From Pseudomonas violetae (GTDB taxonomy: Bacteria; Pseudomonadota; Gammaproteobacteria; Pseudomonadales; Pseudomonadaceae), in the NCBI RefSeq assembly GCF_023072615.1, contig NZ_JAKNRW010000002.1, positions 372,001-436,000 on the forward strand: a DNA stretch of 64,000 nucleotides, read 5' to 3'. Of this stretch, positions 9,653-18,020 are shown piece after piece (the stretch's first letter is position 1; each line of letters begins with the position of its first letter). The translations under genes were made by a program, and so were the position numbers. Under the pieces are notes generated by a model. The model saw nothing but the letters and a program-made list of their open reading frames with translations, did no database searches and had not been told where the DNA came from.

Positions 9653-10273
9653 CTACGGCTCCAACCCAATCCCCCGCAAAATCACACTCGTCACCGTCTG
9701 CACCGCCCGCTCGAACTGCATATCCGACAGCGGCTGGTGATCATTCAGGATATTCACCTGATGATCAAAGTCAGCGTAGTGCTGGGTCGATGCCCAGATC
9801 ATGTACAGCAGGCTGGAGGGCTCCACCGGCAGGATGCGTTTGTCTTCCACCCACTGGCGGATTTTCGCTTCCTTCATCTTGGCCCAGTCGTACAGGCTGG
9901 CGTCCAGTGCCTCACCCAGGGTCGGCGCGCCGTGGATAATTTCGTTAGCCCAGACCTTGGAGCCATAGGGCCGGCTGCGCGAGTGCTGCATCTTGGCGCG
10001 GATATAACTGCTGAGGACTACGCGGGGGTCGTCGAACATCTCGAAGCACAGGGCGTCCTGTTTCCAGACTTCCAGCAGGTCGAACAGCACGGCACTGTAG
10101 AGTTCGCTCTTGGTGCTGAAGTAGTAATGCAGGTTGGAGCGCGGCAGTTGCACTTCAGCGGCGATGTCCGCCATGGCGGTGCTGCCGAAGCCTTTTTCGG
10201 CGAAGACCTTTTCAGCCCCCAGCAGAATTTTCTCGACGTTACTGCGACGGATCTCGATCTTGTGATTGCCCAT
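9653..10273 (-). CDS. TetR-family transcriptional regulator, RutR-like
   Basis: 206-residue repressor-type protein. The N-terminal helix-turn-helix (about 12-60) reads ILLGAEKVFAEKGFGSTAMA then PRSNLHYYFSTKSELY, and the ligand domain contains SRPYGSKVWANEIIHGAP, very like the KPWANEVIAGAP stretch of E. coli RutR, the uracil-sensing regulator of pyrimidine use. It lies 1.4 kb from the preTA operon with only the RHS gene between, so control of the pyrimidine genes is a reasonable inference. Its own divergent neighbour is copC. The DNA target is not proven; see the palindromes at 3850-3877. Confidence 0.82.
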   Translation of the reverse strand: MGNHKIEIRRSNVEKILLGAEKVFAEKGFGSTAMADIAAEVQLPRSNLHYYFSTKSELYSAVLFDLLEVWKQDALCFEMFDDPRVVLSSYIRAKMQHSRSRPYGSKVWANEIIHGAPTLGEALDASLYDWAKMKEAKIRQWVEDKRILPVEPSSLLYMIWASTQHYADFDHQVNILNDHQPLSDMQFERAVQTVTSVILRGIGLEP

Positions 10274-10410
10274 GAGGGCTCCCTGGCGACAGCGTTGCTC
10301 AAGACTAGCATCCGCTCTACGTCGCGGCGACAGGGGAAAACGAAACTTCGTCTCGGCTCGCCCTGGAAGGTAAACTGCCCATCTCTTCGAACCTGCCCCA
10401 GAGGTATTCC

Positions 10411-10779
10411 ATGATGACGCTCAAGAAAACCCTGACCACCGTCACCCTTCTCGGCTCGCTGTTCGCCGCTTCGTCGGTGTGCGCTCATGCCCACCTGAAA
10501 AGCCAGAGCCCGGCCGCCGACACCACGGTCAGCGCACCGGTAGAACTGCGCCTGATATTTTCCGAAGGTGTAGAAGCGGCCTTCACCAAGGTGACCCTGA
10601 GCAAGGACGGCAGCAACGTGCCGGTGAAAAACCTGGCCACCGAAGGCAGCGACAAGAAAACCCTGGTGGTCACCCCGCAAGCGCCGTTGACTGCAGGGGT
10701 GTACAAGGTTGAATGGCACGCGGTGTCCGTCGATACCCACAAAAGTGAAGGCGCCTACAGCTTCAAGGTTGGCCAGTAA
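10411..10779 (+). CDS. copC: Copper resistance protein CopC
   Basis: 122-residue periplasmic copper carrier. A signal peptide of about 25 residues ends VCA, so the mature protein would start HAHLKSQSPA, giving the N-terminal His that coordinates Cu(II) in CopC proteins; the late DTHKSEGAYSF supplies the further Asp and His ligands. Met-rich Cu(I) sites of the plasmid PcoC type are absent, as in most chromosomal CopC. Two consecutive ATG codons exist (10411 and 10414) behind AGAGG. The stop lies three bases before copD, the usual CopC-CopD pair that moves copper into the cytoplasm for homeostasis. Confidence 0.93.
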   Translation: MMTLKKTLTTVTLLGSLFAASSVCAHAHLKSQSPAADTTVSAPVELRLIFSEGVEAAFTKVTLSKDGSNVPVKNLATEGSDKKTLVVTPQAPLTAGVYKVEWHAVSVDTHKSEGAYSFKVGQ

Positions 10780-10782
10780 TTC

Positions 10783-11643
10783 ATGACGAGCGCGATGGTG
10801 CTGTGCCGCTTTCTGCATTTCACCGTGGTGCTGATGCTGGTCGGGGCTTGGGTATTCAGGCCCCTGCTCTTGGGCCGCCACGCCACGACGCTGGATCAGC
10901 CGTTGACGCGGTTGAGCCGGTGGCTGGCGGCGGTGGCGATGGTGAGTGGCGTCTGCTGGCTGCTGTTGATCACCGCCAGCATGGCCGGGGACTGGGCGGC
11001 CGCGCTTGACTGGCCGACCCTGCAACGGGTGATGGGCAATACGTTTTTTGGCCAGGTATGGCGCTGGCATCTGTTGTTCAATGGGCTGTTGCTGGCGTTG
11101 TTGCTGAGCCCCTGGCATGCATCCCTGCTGCTGCGGCTGGTCCTGGGTGGCTTGTTGCTGGCGACGCTCGCACCCGTAGGCCATGGCGCGATGCTCGATG
11201 GCTTGAGCGGCCAGCTGCTGATCCTCAATCAGATCGTGCACCTGATGTGCGTCGGCATCTGGCTCGGCGGGTTGATGCTGCTGGTGATGATCTTGCGCCA
11301 GCCCCAAGCACATCCGATCGCCGCCATTCTGCAGCGATTCAGTGGTGTGGGTTACACGCTGGTGGCGGGGTTGGTGTTGACGGGTTTGATTAACGTGCGA
11401 GTGCTGACCGGACAGCTATGGCCGACGCCACTCTGGTCCGGATTTGCCCTGATTCTGCTGATCAAGGTGGGGCTGGTGGTGGCGATGCTGGGACTGGCGT
11501 TGTTCAACCGCTTGCGGATCAAGGACTGCGAGCAGCGGATAGGGGCTTTGAAAATCAGCGTGATCATGGAGTGGCTATTGGGGATTGGCGCAGTGGCAGC
11601 GGTGTCGCTGCTGGGGACCATGCCACCGATGGTAGCCGCCTAG
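10783..11643 (+). CDS. copD: Copper resistance membrane protein CopD
   Basis: 286-residue inner-membrane protein with about eight hydrophobic segments and the CopD/PcoD domain; conserved histidines lie in RFLHFTVVLMLVGAW near the start, in WRWHLLFNG and in LNQIVHLMCVGIWLGGLM. It is thought to carry copper inwards from CopC. The gene begins three bases after the copC stop, so the two are cotranscribed. It is followed by a short REP remnant (GATCGCAGGCTACGATC) and the convergent efflux genes. Confidence 0.92.
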   Translation: MTSAMVLCRFLHFTVVLMLVGAWVFRPLLLGRHATTLDQPLTRLSRWLAAVAMVSGVCWLLLITASMAGDWAAALDWPTLQRVMGNTFFGQVWRWHLLFNGLLLALLLSPWHASLLLRLVLGGLLLATLAPVGHGAMLDGLSGQLLILNQIVHLMCVGIWLGGLMLLVMILRQPQAHPIAAILQRFSGVGYTLVAGLVLTGLINVRVLTGQLWPTPLWSGFALILLIKVGLVVAMLGLALFNRLRIKDCEQRIGALKISVIMEWLLGIGAVAAVSLLGTMPPMVAA

Positions 11644-11681
11644 AATCAAACGATCGCAGGCTACGATCTTTTGATCTTGAC

Positions 11682-12818
11682 CTACTCGCCCCCCTCCACC
11701 GCCGTATCGATACTCACCACCACCGAGATCCCCGGCCGCAGCCGCTCGCTCTCAGCCTGATTCTCATCCACGGTAATTCGCACCGGCACCCGCTGCGCGA
11801 TCTTGACGAAGTTGCCGGTGGCGTTGTCGGCTTGCAGCAGCGCAAATTCAGAACCGGTACCCGGTGAAATTCGCTGCACCCGACCCGTGAACTTGCGGTG
11901 ATCCAGTGCATCCACAGTGAACGTCACCGGCTGGCCGACCCGCACGTTGTTCATCTGGGTTTCCTTCATGTTGGCAATCACCCACAGCTGATTCGGCACC
12001 AGGGCCATCAGCTGCGCTCCGGAGTTTACATAGGCCCCCAGACGCACACCGATCTGCCCAAGCTGGCCGTCCCGAGGCGCGACTATTCGGGTATTGGAAA
12101 GGTCGATGCGCGCCAGTTGCACTGCCGCCTCAGCACTCGCCACTGCCGCTTCCAGCGAGCCACGATTGACGATCACCGACTGCAGGTCCTGGCGGGCGAT
12201 TTCCAAATTAGCCTGAGCCTGGGCGACCGCTGCAATCGTCTGCGCGCTCGCCGCCAGGCTTACATCCAGCTCGCGTTTGGAAACCGAGCCATCGCGCACC
12301 AGCTCGTTGTTGCGGCGCAGGTCGGCTGCATTTTTACGGGCCTGGGCCTGGCTGCCGGCGACTGCGGCCTGGCGCAACGCGATGGTCGCCTCGGCGCTGT
12401 TGCGCTGCTGCACCACGTTGGCCAAAGCGGCTTTTTGCACCGCCAGTTGCGCCAGGGATTGATCAAGGCGCTGCTGGTAGATCCGGTCATCCAGGCGCAC
12501 CAGCAAGTCGCCGGTCTTGACGAACTGGAAGTCCGAGACCGGCACGTCATAGACGTAGCCGCTGAGCTGTGGGCCGATGATGGTCACCTGGCCGCGCACC
12601 AGAGCATTTTCCGTGGTCTCGATCGCACTGCTGAACGGCGGCAACTGCCAGGCATACAACACGATCAGCACACCCACCAGGGCAATAGCCGCAAAACCCA
12701 TCGAAGAAAGCACCCGAACCCGTAGCGAGCGAGGCTCAGTGACGGGCGTGGACGGTGGCGCGACACCCTCGGGGGTGGCGGCAATGGCGTTGGTGGTCGT
12801 AGTGGTCGGTTCGGTCAT
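11682..12818 (-). CDS. HlyD/EmrA-type membrane fusion protein
   Basis: 378-residue periplasmic adaptor of a drug efflux system. One N-terminal membrane helix (about 36-56, FAAIALVGVLIVLYAW) is followed by a split biotinyl-lipoyl domain (GYVYDVPVSDFQFVKTGD) and a long alpha-helical hairpin rich in Ala and Gln, then VAPRDGQLGQIGVRLGAYV and the beta-barrel. Its ATG overlaps the stop of the upstream MFS gene as ATGA, so translation is coupled; a longer in-frame start at 12887 would lie inside the MFS gene and is rejected. No outer-membrane TolC-like factor is present nearby, so the pair must share one encoded elsewhere. Confidence 0.9.
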   Translation of the reverse strand: MTEPTTTTTNAIAATPEGVAPPSTPVTEPRSLRVRVLSSMGFAAIALVGVLIVLYAWQLPPFSSAIETTENALVRGQVTIIGPQLSGYVYDVPVSDFQFVKTGDLLVRLDDRIYQQRLDQSLAQLAVQKAALANVVQQRNSAEATIALRQAAVAGSQAQARKNAADLRRNNELVRDGSVSKRELDVSLAASAQTIAAVAQAQANLEIARQDLQSVIVNRGSLEAAVASAEAAVQLARIDLSNTRIVAPRDGQLGQIGVRLGAYVNSGAQLMALVPNQLWVIANMKETQMNNVRVGQPVTFTVDALDHRKFTGRVQRISPGTGSEFALLQADNATGNFVKIAQRVPVRITVDENQAESERLRPGISVVVSIDTAVEGGE

Positions 12819-14470
12819 GAAGAAGTGGCGCCGCTGATGGAGTCGGAAGGCGTTAGGGTGACGTTTTTCGTGGTGCTCATTAGCCACAGGGCGCGAATGG
12901 AGATCCAGGTCATGGTCAGCACGGCTATGACTGCGATCAGCATGAACACGTCGTTATAGGCCAGCACATTGGCCTCTCGCGTAGCAGCCGTCGCCAGACT
13001 GCGTATGCCTTGCAGATTGCGCAGGCCGGGATCGGCGATCACCGAACCCACGGCATTGCCGCCACTCTGGACCCGGGCGGCTACCAGCGGATCGGTCAAC
13101 GTCAGGTGTTCGACAATATTACTGGAATGAAATTTCTCGCGAACGATCTGAAAAGTGCCCAGCAGTGCCGCACCGATCAGGCCGCCGAGGTTCTGGCAGA
13201 TACCGAACAGCACCGAAAAACTCACCAGGTTGCGCGGGTTGGTCAGCACATTGCGCGTACCCAGCACCAGAGTCGGGCCGAGGAAAAACGTACTGCCGAA
13301 CGCCAGCAAAAACTGGCTGAAATACATATTTTCCGGCCGAGTGAGGTTGTTCGAATAGCTGTCCATCACCGAGCCAACGGCCATCAGTGCCAGCGACAGG
13401 ATCAAGGGGCTGAACAGATGTTTGGGATTGATGGTCAGCGCGCTGGTGACCAGCCCGGAGATGCTGCCGATCAGCATCACCACATACAGGCTGTACAGTT
13501 GTTGGCTGCTCATGTTCAGGGTTTGCATGAAACCGACTGCGCCGGTGGACTGCTCGGAGGTCACCATGCGAATCAGCACCACCGCCAGGGCCAGGCGAAT
13601 CATCGCCCCGCTGCCCAGCCAGCGTGTCATCAGCATCGGGTTGCTACGGTTGTGTTCGATGGCCAGGCCGGTAAAGATCAGCGCGATAGATCCGGCCGAC
13701 GCTACGCCAATCCATGGTGCTTCCAGCCACCAGTCGATACGCCCCAACGAGAGTACCGCGCAGAGCAGCGCGACGCCGCTGGCAAGAATAGCGAAAGTCA
13801 GGAAATCCAGTTTTTCAAAGGTCTTGAAGCGATCCCCGGGTGGCAACTTGAGCAGAAACACACACCCCAGGGACAGCAGCGCCATGCCCAGCTCAAACAG
13901 GTACAACCCACGCCATTCGGCGATTTGCAGCAGGTCTTCAGAAAACAGCCGGGCCAGAGGTAGAGCCAGCTGCGACGTCCCCAGCCCGAGCACCAGCGCT
14001 TTCATTCGCCACTTCGCCGGGAACGCCTGGATCATGTAGTACAGGCCCAACGAACTCAGCGCCGCCCCGACCATACCGTGCGCCGCCCGCACCGCAATCG
14101 CCGAGTTCAAGTCGTTGACGAACAAATGGCCGAATGTCACCAGCGCGTAGAGCACCAGGAATACTTCGGTGAACGCTCGCAAGCCGAACTGCTGGCGAAA
14201 TTTCACCAGCAGCAGGTTCATCGACACATTGGTCATCACGTACGCCGCCGGCAGCCAGGCCATCTCGGCCGTAGTCGCACCCAGCGCGCCCTGCAGATAA
14301 GGCAGGTTGGCGATCACCAGGGCGTTACCCAACCCACCGGTCAACGCCACCAGCAAACCGACCAGCGCATAGGCCAGGCGCTTGGGCGTGGAGTGCAAAG
14401 GCGTGGAGGGAGAACCGGGCAAGCTGGGCCGTTCGTGAGGCTGCCAGGCGCGCGGAGCGTAATGATCCAT
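12815..14470 (-). CDS. DHA2-type MFS efflux permease (EmrB-like)
   Basis: 551-residue inner-membrane transporter with about fourteen hydrophobic segments, of the drug:H+ antiporter-2 group that works with HlyD adaptors. The first helix region reads LTGGLGNALVIANLPYLQGA, followed by AEMAWLPAAYVMTNVSMN, typical of EmrB-like proteins. It is longer than E. coli EmrB and has an extended loop before the last helix (about 450-510). It is the first gene of a two-gene unit and overlaps the adaptor gene by four bases. Substrate unknown. The divergent 257-base gap to the porin carries operator-like sites probably belonging to the porin. Confidence 0.88.
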   Translation of the reverse strand: MDHYAPRAWQPHERPSLPGSPSTPLHSTPKRLAYALVGLLVALTGGLGNALVIANLPYLQGALGATTAEMAWLPAAYVMTNVSMNLLLVKFRQQFGLRAFTEVFLVLYALVTFGHLFVNDLNSAIAVRAAHGMVGAALSSLGLYYMIQAFPAKWRMKALVLGLGTSQLALPLARLFSEDLLQIAEWRGLYLFELGMALLSLGCVFLLKLPPGDRFKTFEKLDFLTFAILASGVALLCAVLSLGRIDWWLEAPWIGVASAGSIALIFTGLAIEHNRSNPMLMTRWLGSGAMIRLALAVVLIRMVTSEQSTGAVGFMQTLNMSSQQLYSLYVVMLIGSISGLVTSALTINPKHLFSPLILSLALMAVGSVMDSYSNNLTRPENMYFSQFLLAFGSTFFLGPTLVLGTRNVLTNPRNLVSFSVLFGICQNLGGLIGAALLGTFQIVREKFHSSNIVEHLTLTDPLVAARVQSGGNAVGSVIADPGLRNLQGIRSLATAATREANVLAYNDVFMLIAVIAVLTMTWISIRALWLMSTTKNVTLTPSDSISGATSS

Positions 14471-14613
14471 TCATTGCCCTTGTGTCGGAGGTGTTGCCAG
14501 TTTGCCGTAAAACCCAGGTCAACACACACCCCCCCTTCCTGACCGAAACACATAACCCCGGGAGGCACGAGCTTGCTCTTACAGGAGTGGGAGCGATCCC
14601 ATTTTCTCCAGAA

Positions 14614-14626
14614 GTCATCGTACAAC
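14614..14626 (-). promoter_or_regulatory. Operator-like half site upstream of the OprD porin
   Basis: On the minus strand this reads GTTGTACGATGAC, 12 of 13 bases identical to the first part of the site at 14672 in opposite orientation. It is one of three related sequences in the uronate locus. Confidence 0.35.
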
Positions 14627-14671
14627 TTCCGATTGACAACCCACTTAAACCTCGCAAATAATCGCACCCAC

Positions 14672-14691
14672 GTTGTACGACGACGTATAAC
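14672..14691 (+). promoter_or_regulatory. Palindromic operator upstream of the OprD porin
   Basis: GTTGTACGACGACGTATAAC matches its own reverse complement at 16 of 20 positions and lies 37-56 bases before the porin start. The TTGT...ACAA-like symmetry around GTACGAC is typical of GntR (FadR-group) operators, which often control sugar-acid genes. A related palindrome precedes udh. Confidence 0.45.
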
Positions 14692-14727
14692 AACAATAAA
14701 AACAAAAATACAAAACGGAGCGTCACT

Positions 14728-16023
14728 GTGAGCCAACCCGTCCGCAATCCCTTCGCCTGCACCCCTTGCCCGACTTTTGCACGCCGCCATACCCTCAGCC
14801 TCATCAGCCTCGGTGGAATCGTTCTGGCCCTGCCTCTGATCAGTCAGGCCGAAGGTTTTGTCGATGACAGCAAGGCGACACTGAACCTGCGCAACGCCTA
14901 CTTCAATCGCAACTACACCAACCCGGCCTATCCACAGGGCAAGGCTGAAGAGTGGACGCAGAGCTTCATCCTCGACGCAAAATCAGGATTTACCCATGGC
15001 TTCGTCGGCTTTGGTGTGGATGTGCTCGGCATGTACTCGCAAAAGCTCGACAGTGGCAAAGGCACCAGCGGTACGCAATTGTTGCCGATTCACGATGGCG
15101 GGCGCCCGGCCGACAATTTCGGACGCATGGGCGTAGCGGTCAAAGGCAAGATCTCCAAGACCGAAGTGAAGGTCGGCGAATGGATGCCGGTATTGCCCGT
15201 GCTGCGCTCGGATGATGGCCGCTCACTGCCGCAGACCTTTCGCGGCGGCCAGGTCACCTCCACCGAGATCAGCGGCTTGACCCTCTACGGCGGCCAATTC
15301 CGCCAAAACAGCCCGCGCAACGATGCGAGCATGGAGGATATGTCCATGAATGGCCGGGCGGCGTTCACTTCGGACCGCTTCAACTTCGGTGGTGGTGAAT
15401 ACACCTTCAACGACAAGCGGACCCTGGTAGGCGTCTGGTATTCGGAACTGAGCGACATCTACCAACAGCAGTACTTCAACCTGAGTCACAGCCAGCCTTT
15501 GGGCGACTGGATCCTGGGTGCCAACCTTGGCTTTTTCAACGGCAAGGAAGATGGCCGCGCCCTGGCCGGCGACATGGAAAACAAGACCACCTTTGCAATG
15601 CTCTCGGCTAAATATGGCGGCAACACTTTTTACGTCGGCCTGCAAAAGCTGACTGGCGACAGCGCCTGGATGCGTGTCAACGGGACCAGCGGCGGCACCC
15701 TGGCCAACGACAGCTACAACTCCAGCTATGACAACGCCAAGGAAAAGTCCTGGCAACTGCGTCATGACTACAACTTCGTCGCCCTGGGCATTCCTGGCCT
15801 AACCATGATGAACCGCTACATCAGCGGCGATAACGTACACACCGGCGCGATAACCGAAGGCAAAGAATGGGGCCGCGAGTCGGAACTGGCATACACCGTG
15901 CAGAGCGGCGCGCTGAAAAATCTCAACGTGAAGTGGCGCAATGCGTCGATTCGCAAGGACTTCAGCACCAACGAATTCGACGAAAACCGGATTTTCATCA
16001 GCTATCCGCTTTCGTTGTTGTAA
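14728..16023 (+). CDS. OprD-family outer membrane porin
   Basis: 431-residue outer-membrane channel. A signal peptide (about 1-46, ending ISQAEGF) precedes the OprD pattern: DDSKATLNLRNAYFNRNY, GFVGFGVDVLGMYSQKLDSG, GRMGVAVKGKISKTEVKVGE and a C-terminal strand ENRIFISYPLSLL. The start is GTG at 14728 with GGAG about eight bases ahead. It lies directly before udh, the lactonase and the TRAP transporter, so it probably admits hexuronates or aldarates through the outer membrane. OprD members take up many acidic or basic solutes, so the substrate is inferred from linkage. Confidence 0.9.
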   Translation: MSQPVRNPFACTPCPTFARRHTLSLISLGGIVLALPLISQAEGFVDDSKATLNLRNAYFNRNYTNPAYPQGKAEEWTQSFILDAKSGFTHGFVGFGVDVLGMYSQKLDSGKGTSGTQLLPIHDGGRPADNFGRMGVAVKGKISKTEVKVGEWMPVLPVLRSDDGRSLPQTFRGGQVTSTEISGLTLYGGQFRQNSPRNDASMEDMSMNGRAAFTSDRFNFGGGEYTFNDKRTLVGVWYSELSDIYQQQYFNLSHSQPLGDWILGANLGFFNGKEDGRALAGDMENKTTFAMLSAKYGGNTFYVGLQKLTGDSAWMRVNGTSGGTLANDSYNSSYDNAKEKSWQLRHDYNFVALGIPGLTMMNRYISGDNVHTGAITEGKEWGRESELAYTVQSGALKNLNVKWRNASIRKDFSTNEFDENRIFISYPLSLL

Positions 16024-16145
16024 CGCCGGGCCTGTGGCGAGTGAGCTTGTTCCCTCCCCACAGAGGTGGTGTCTCCAATACCTTGCATGGACTTTCAACA
16101 TAAGTCGCGTTGACAAGAACGGAAAACCCTACTGATACTTCAATC

Positions 16146-16157
16146 TGTCGTACGACA
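16146..16157 (+). promoter_or_regulatory. Perfect palindrome upstream of udh
   Basis: TGTCGTACGACA is a perfect 12-base palindrome 44-55 bases before the udh ATG, in the 177-base gap after the porin gene. Its GTACGAC core is shared with the operator-like site at 14672. It would allow udh and the transport genes to be controlled together with the porin. The regulator is not encoded in this window. Confidence 0.45.
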
Positions 16158-16200
16158 ACCTACAACAATTTCAAAAATGACTGCTTGTCCAGGGATTCCC

Positions 16201-17019
16201 ATGACTACCCACCCTACAGCTCCTTTCAATCGCCTGCTGCTCACCGGCGCTGCGGGCGGCCTCGGTAAAGTACTGCGTGAAAGCATGCGGCCCTATGCCA
16301 ATGTCATTCGTCTTTCGGATATCGCCGAGATCACCCCGGCGGTGGATGATCGCGAAGAAGTCGTCACCTGTGACCTCTCGGACAAGCAGGCCGTGGCTCG
16401 ACTGGTCGAAGGCGTGGACGCCATCCTGCACTTTGGCGGGGTGTCGGTTGAACGTTCGTTCGAAGAGATCCTCGGCGCCAACATCTGCGGCGTGTTTCAC
16501 ATCTACGAAGCCGCGCGCAAGCACGGCGTCAAACGCGTGATTTTCGCCAGTTCCAACCACGTGATCGGCTTCTACCCACAGGGCGAGATCCTCGATGCCC
16601 ACTCCCCGCGCCGTCCCGACAGCTACTACGGCCTGTCCAAATCCTATGGCGAGGACATGGCGACGTTCTACTTCGATCGATACGGCATCGAGACCGTCAG
16701 CATCCGCATCGGCTCTTCGTTCCCTCTACCGCAAAATCGCCGGATGATGAGCACCTGGCTGAGCTTCGGCGATCTGACCCAACTGCTCGAACGCGCGTTG
16801 TATGCCCCTGACGTGGGCCATACCGTGGTGTACGGCATGTCCGACAACAAAGAAGTGTGGTGGGACAACCGATTCGCTGCGGGCCTTGGCTATGTGGCAC
16901 AGGACAGCTCCGAAGTGTTCCGCGACCAGGTCGAGGCGCAACCATTGCCCGCCGCCGATGATCCCGCACGGGTCTACCAGGGTGGGGCGTTCTGCGCCGC
17001 CGGCCCGTTCGGCGACTGA
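16201..17019 (+). CDS. udh: Uronate dehydrogenase
   Basis: 272-residue NAD-dependent short-chain (extended) dehydrogenase oxidising D-glucuronate and D-galacturonate to aldarolactones, the first step of the oxidative uronate pathway. The sequence is very close to the characterised P. syringae enzyme as I recall it: LLLTGAAGGLGKVLRE (NAD fold, about 13-28), HFGGVSVE, FASSNHVIGFY with the catalytic Ser, and YYGLSKSYGED with the Tyr-x-x-x-Lys pair. The ATG at 16201 is preferred (AGGGA ahead); one at 16177 adds eight residues without a ribosome site. It begins a probable operon udh-lactonase-dctPQM-epimerase. Confidence 0.95.
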   Translation: MTTHPTAPFNRLLLTGAAGGLGKVLRESMRPYANVIRLSDIAEITPAVDDREEVVTCDLSDKQAVARLVEGVDAILHFGGVSVERSFEEILGANICGVFHIYEAARKHGVKRVIFASSNHVIGFYPQGEILDAHSPRRPDSYYGLSKSYGEDMATFYFDRYGIETVSIRIGSSFPLPQNRRMMSTWLSFGDLTQLLERALYAPDVGHTVVYGMSDNKEVWWDNRFAAGLGYVAQDSSEVFRDQVEAQPLPAADDPARVYQGGAFCAAGPFGD

Positions 17020-17064
17020 GACCAGCAGCAACCCCCAGCAAAAGAACCATGGGAATAAGTGGCC

Positions 17065-17958
17065 ATGCACGCAGAACTGATTGTCGATGCCCGCAATGCG
17101 GTTGGAGAAAGCCCGGTGTGGGTCGCGGCGGAAAACGCCCTGTATTGGGTGGATATCCCCAACGGCGTCCTGCAACGCTGGAGCGCTGATACTGGCCACG
17201 TGCACGCCTGGAAAACCCCGCAGATGCTCGCTTGTATCGCTCGTCAAAGCGATGGCAGCTGGGTGGCCGGAATGGAAAGCGGGTTCTTCCAGTTGCGAGC
17301 GCACAGCGATGGCAGCCTGGACAGCGAACTGCTCGCGCATGTCGATCACGCGCGAGAGGATATGCGCCTCAACGACGGGCGCTGTGATCGCCAGGGCCGC
17401 TTCTGGGCCGGCAGCATGGTTCTGAACATGGGCGCTGATGCCGCCAACGGCAGCCTATATCGTTACAGCGCCGGGCAGACGGGGCCACTTGTAGCCCGGC
17501 TGGGCGGGTTCATCGTGCCCAATGGCCTGGGTTTCAGCCCGGATGGCCGCACCCTGTATCTCTCCGACTCACACCCACTGGTCCAGCAGATCTGGGCCTT
17601 CGACTATGACATCGACAGCGGCACCCCATCCAATCGCCGGCTGTTCGTCGACATGAACCAATATCAAGGTCGTCCCGATGGTGCGGCGGTGGACGCCGAG
17701 GGCTGTTACTGGATCTGCGCCAATGACGCCGGACTGATACATCGTTTTACCCCCGATGGCCGCCTGGATCGGTCCCTGGCGGTCCCGGTGAAAAAACCGA
17801 CCATGTGCGCCTTCGGTGGCAGTCGGCTGGACACGCTGTTCGTGACCTCGATCCGCCCAGGTCACGACCAGGACCCACAATCCCTAGCCGGTGGAGTGTT
17901 CGCCCTCACCCCCGGTGTTCAGGGCTTGCCGGAACCGCTGTTCAATCACTCGCTGTAA
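17065..17958 (+). CDS. SMP-30/gluconolaconase-family aldarolactonase
   Basis: 297-residue six-bladed beta-propeller hydrolase that should open the glucaro- or galactarolactone made by Udh. The divalent-metal ligands of SMP-30 proteins are visible: Glu in VGESPVW, Asn in VPNGLGFSPDG and Asp in GRPDGAAVD; LNDGRCDRQGRFWAG is a further family hallmark. The ATG at 17065 is used; a GTG two codons earlier is possible. It follows udh by about 45 bases and precedes the TRAP transporter on the same strand. The family is broad, so lactone specificity is inferred from position. Confidence 0.88.
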   Translation: MHAELIVDARNAVGESPVWVAAENALYWVDIPNGVLQRWSADTGHVHAWKTPQMLACIARQSDGSWVAGMESGFFQLRAHSDGSLDSELLAHVDHAREDMRLNDGRCDRQGRFWAGSMVLNMGADAANGSLYRYSAGQTGPLVARLGGFIVPNGLGFSPDGRTLYLSDSHPLVQQIWAFDYDIDSGTPSNRRLFVDMNQYQGRPDGAAVDAEGCYWICANDAGLIHRFTPDGRLDRSLAVPVKKPTMCAFGGSRLDTLFVTSIRPGHDQDPQSLAGGVFALTPGVQGLPEPLFNHSL

Positions 17959-18020
17959 CCGCCCTTGCTGCATTTGCTGTGCCTTACATAAAAACAACAA
18001 CAAGACTGGAGAATCGCCCC

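Noticed and set aside
10018..11313. 431-codon open frame antisense to copC-copD
   Set aside because: It lies opposite two recognised genes, is dominated by Gln/His/Arg-rich low-complexity sequence, and has no family resemblance.
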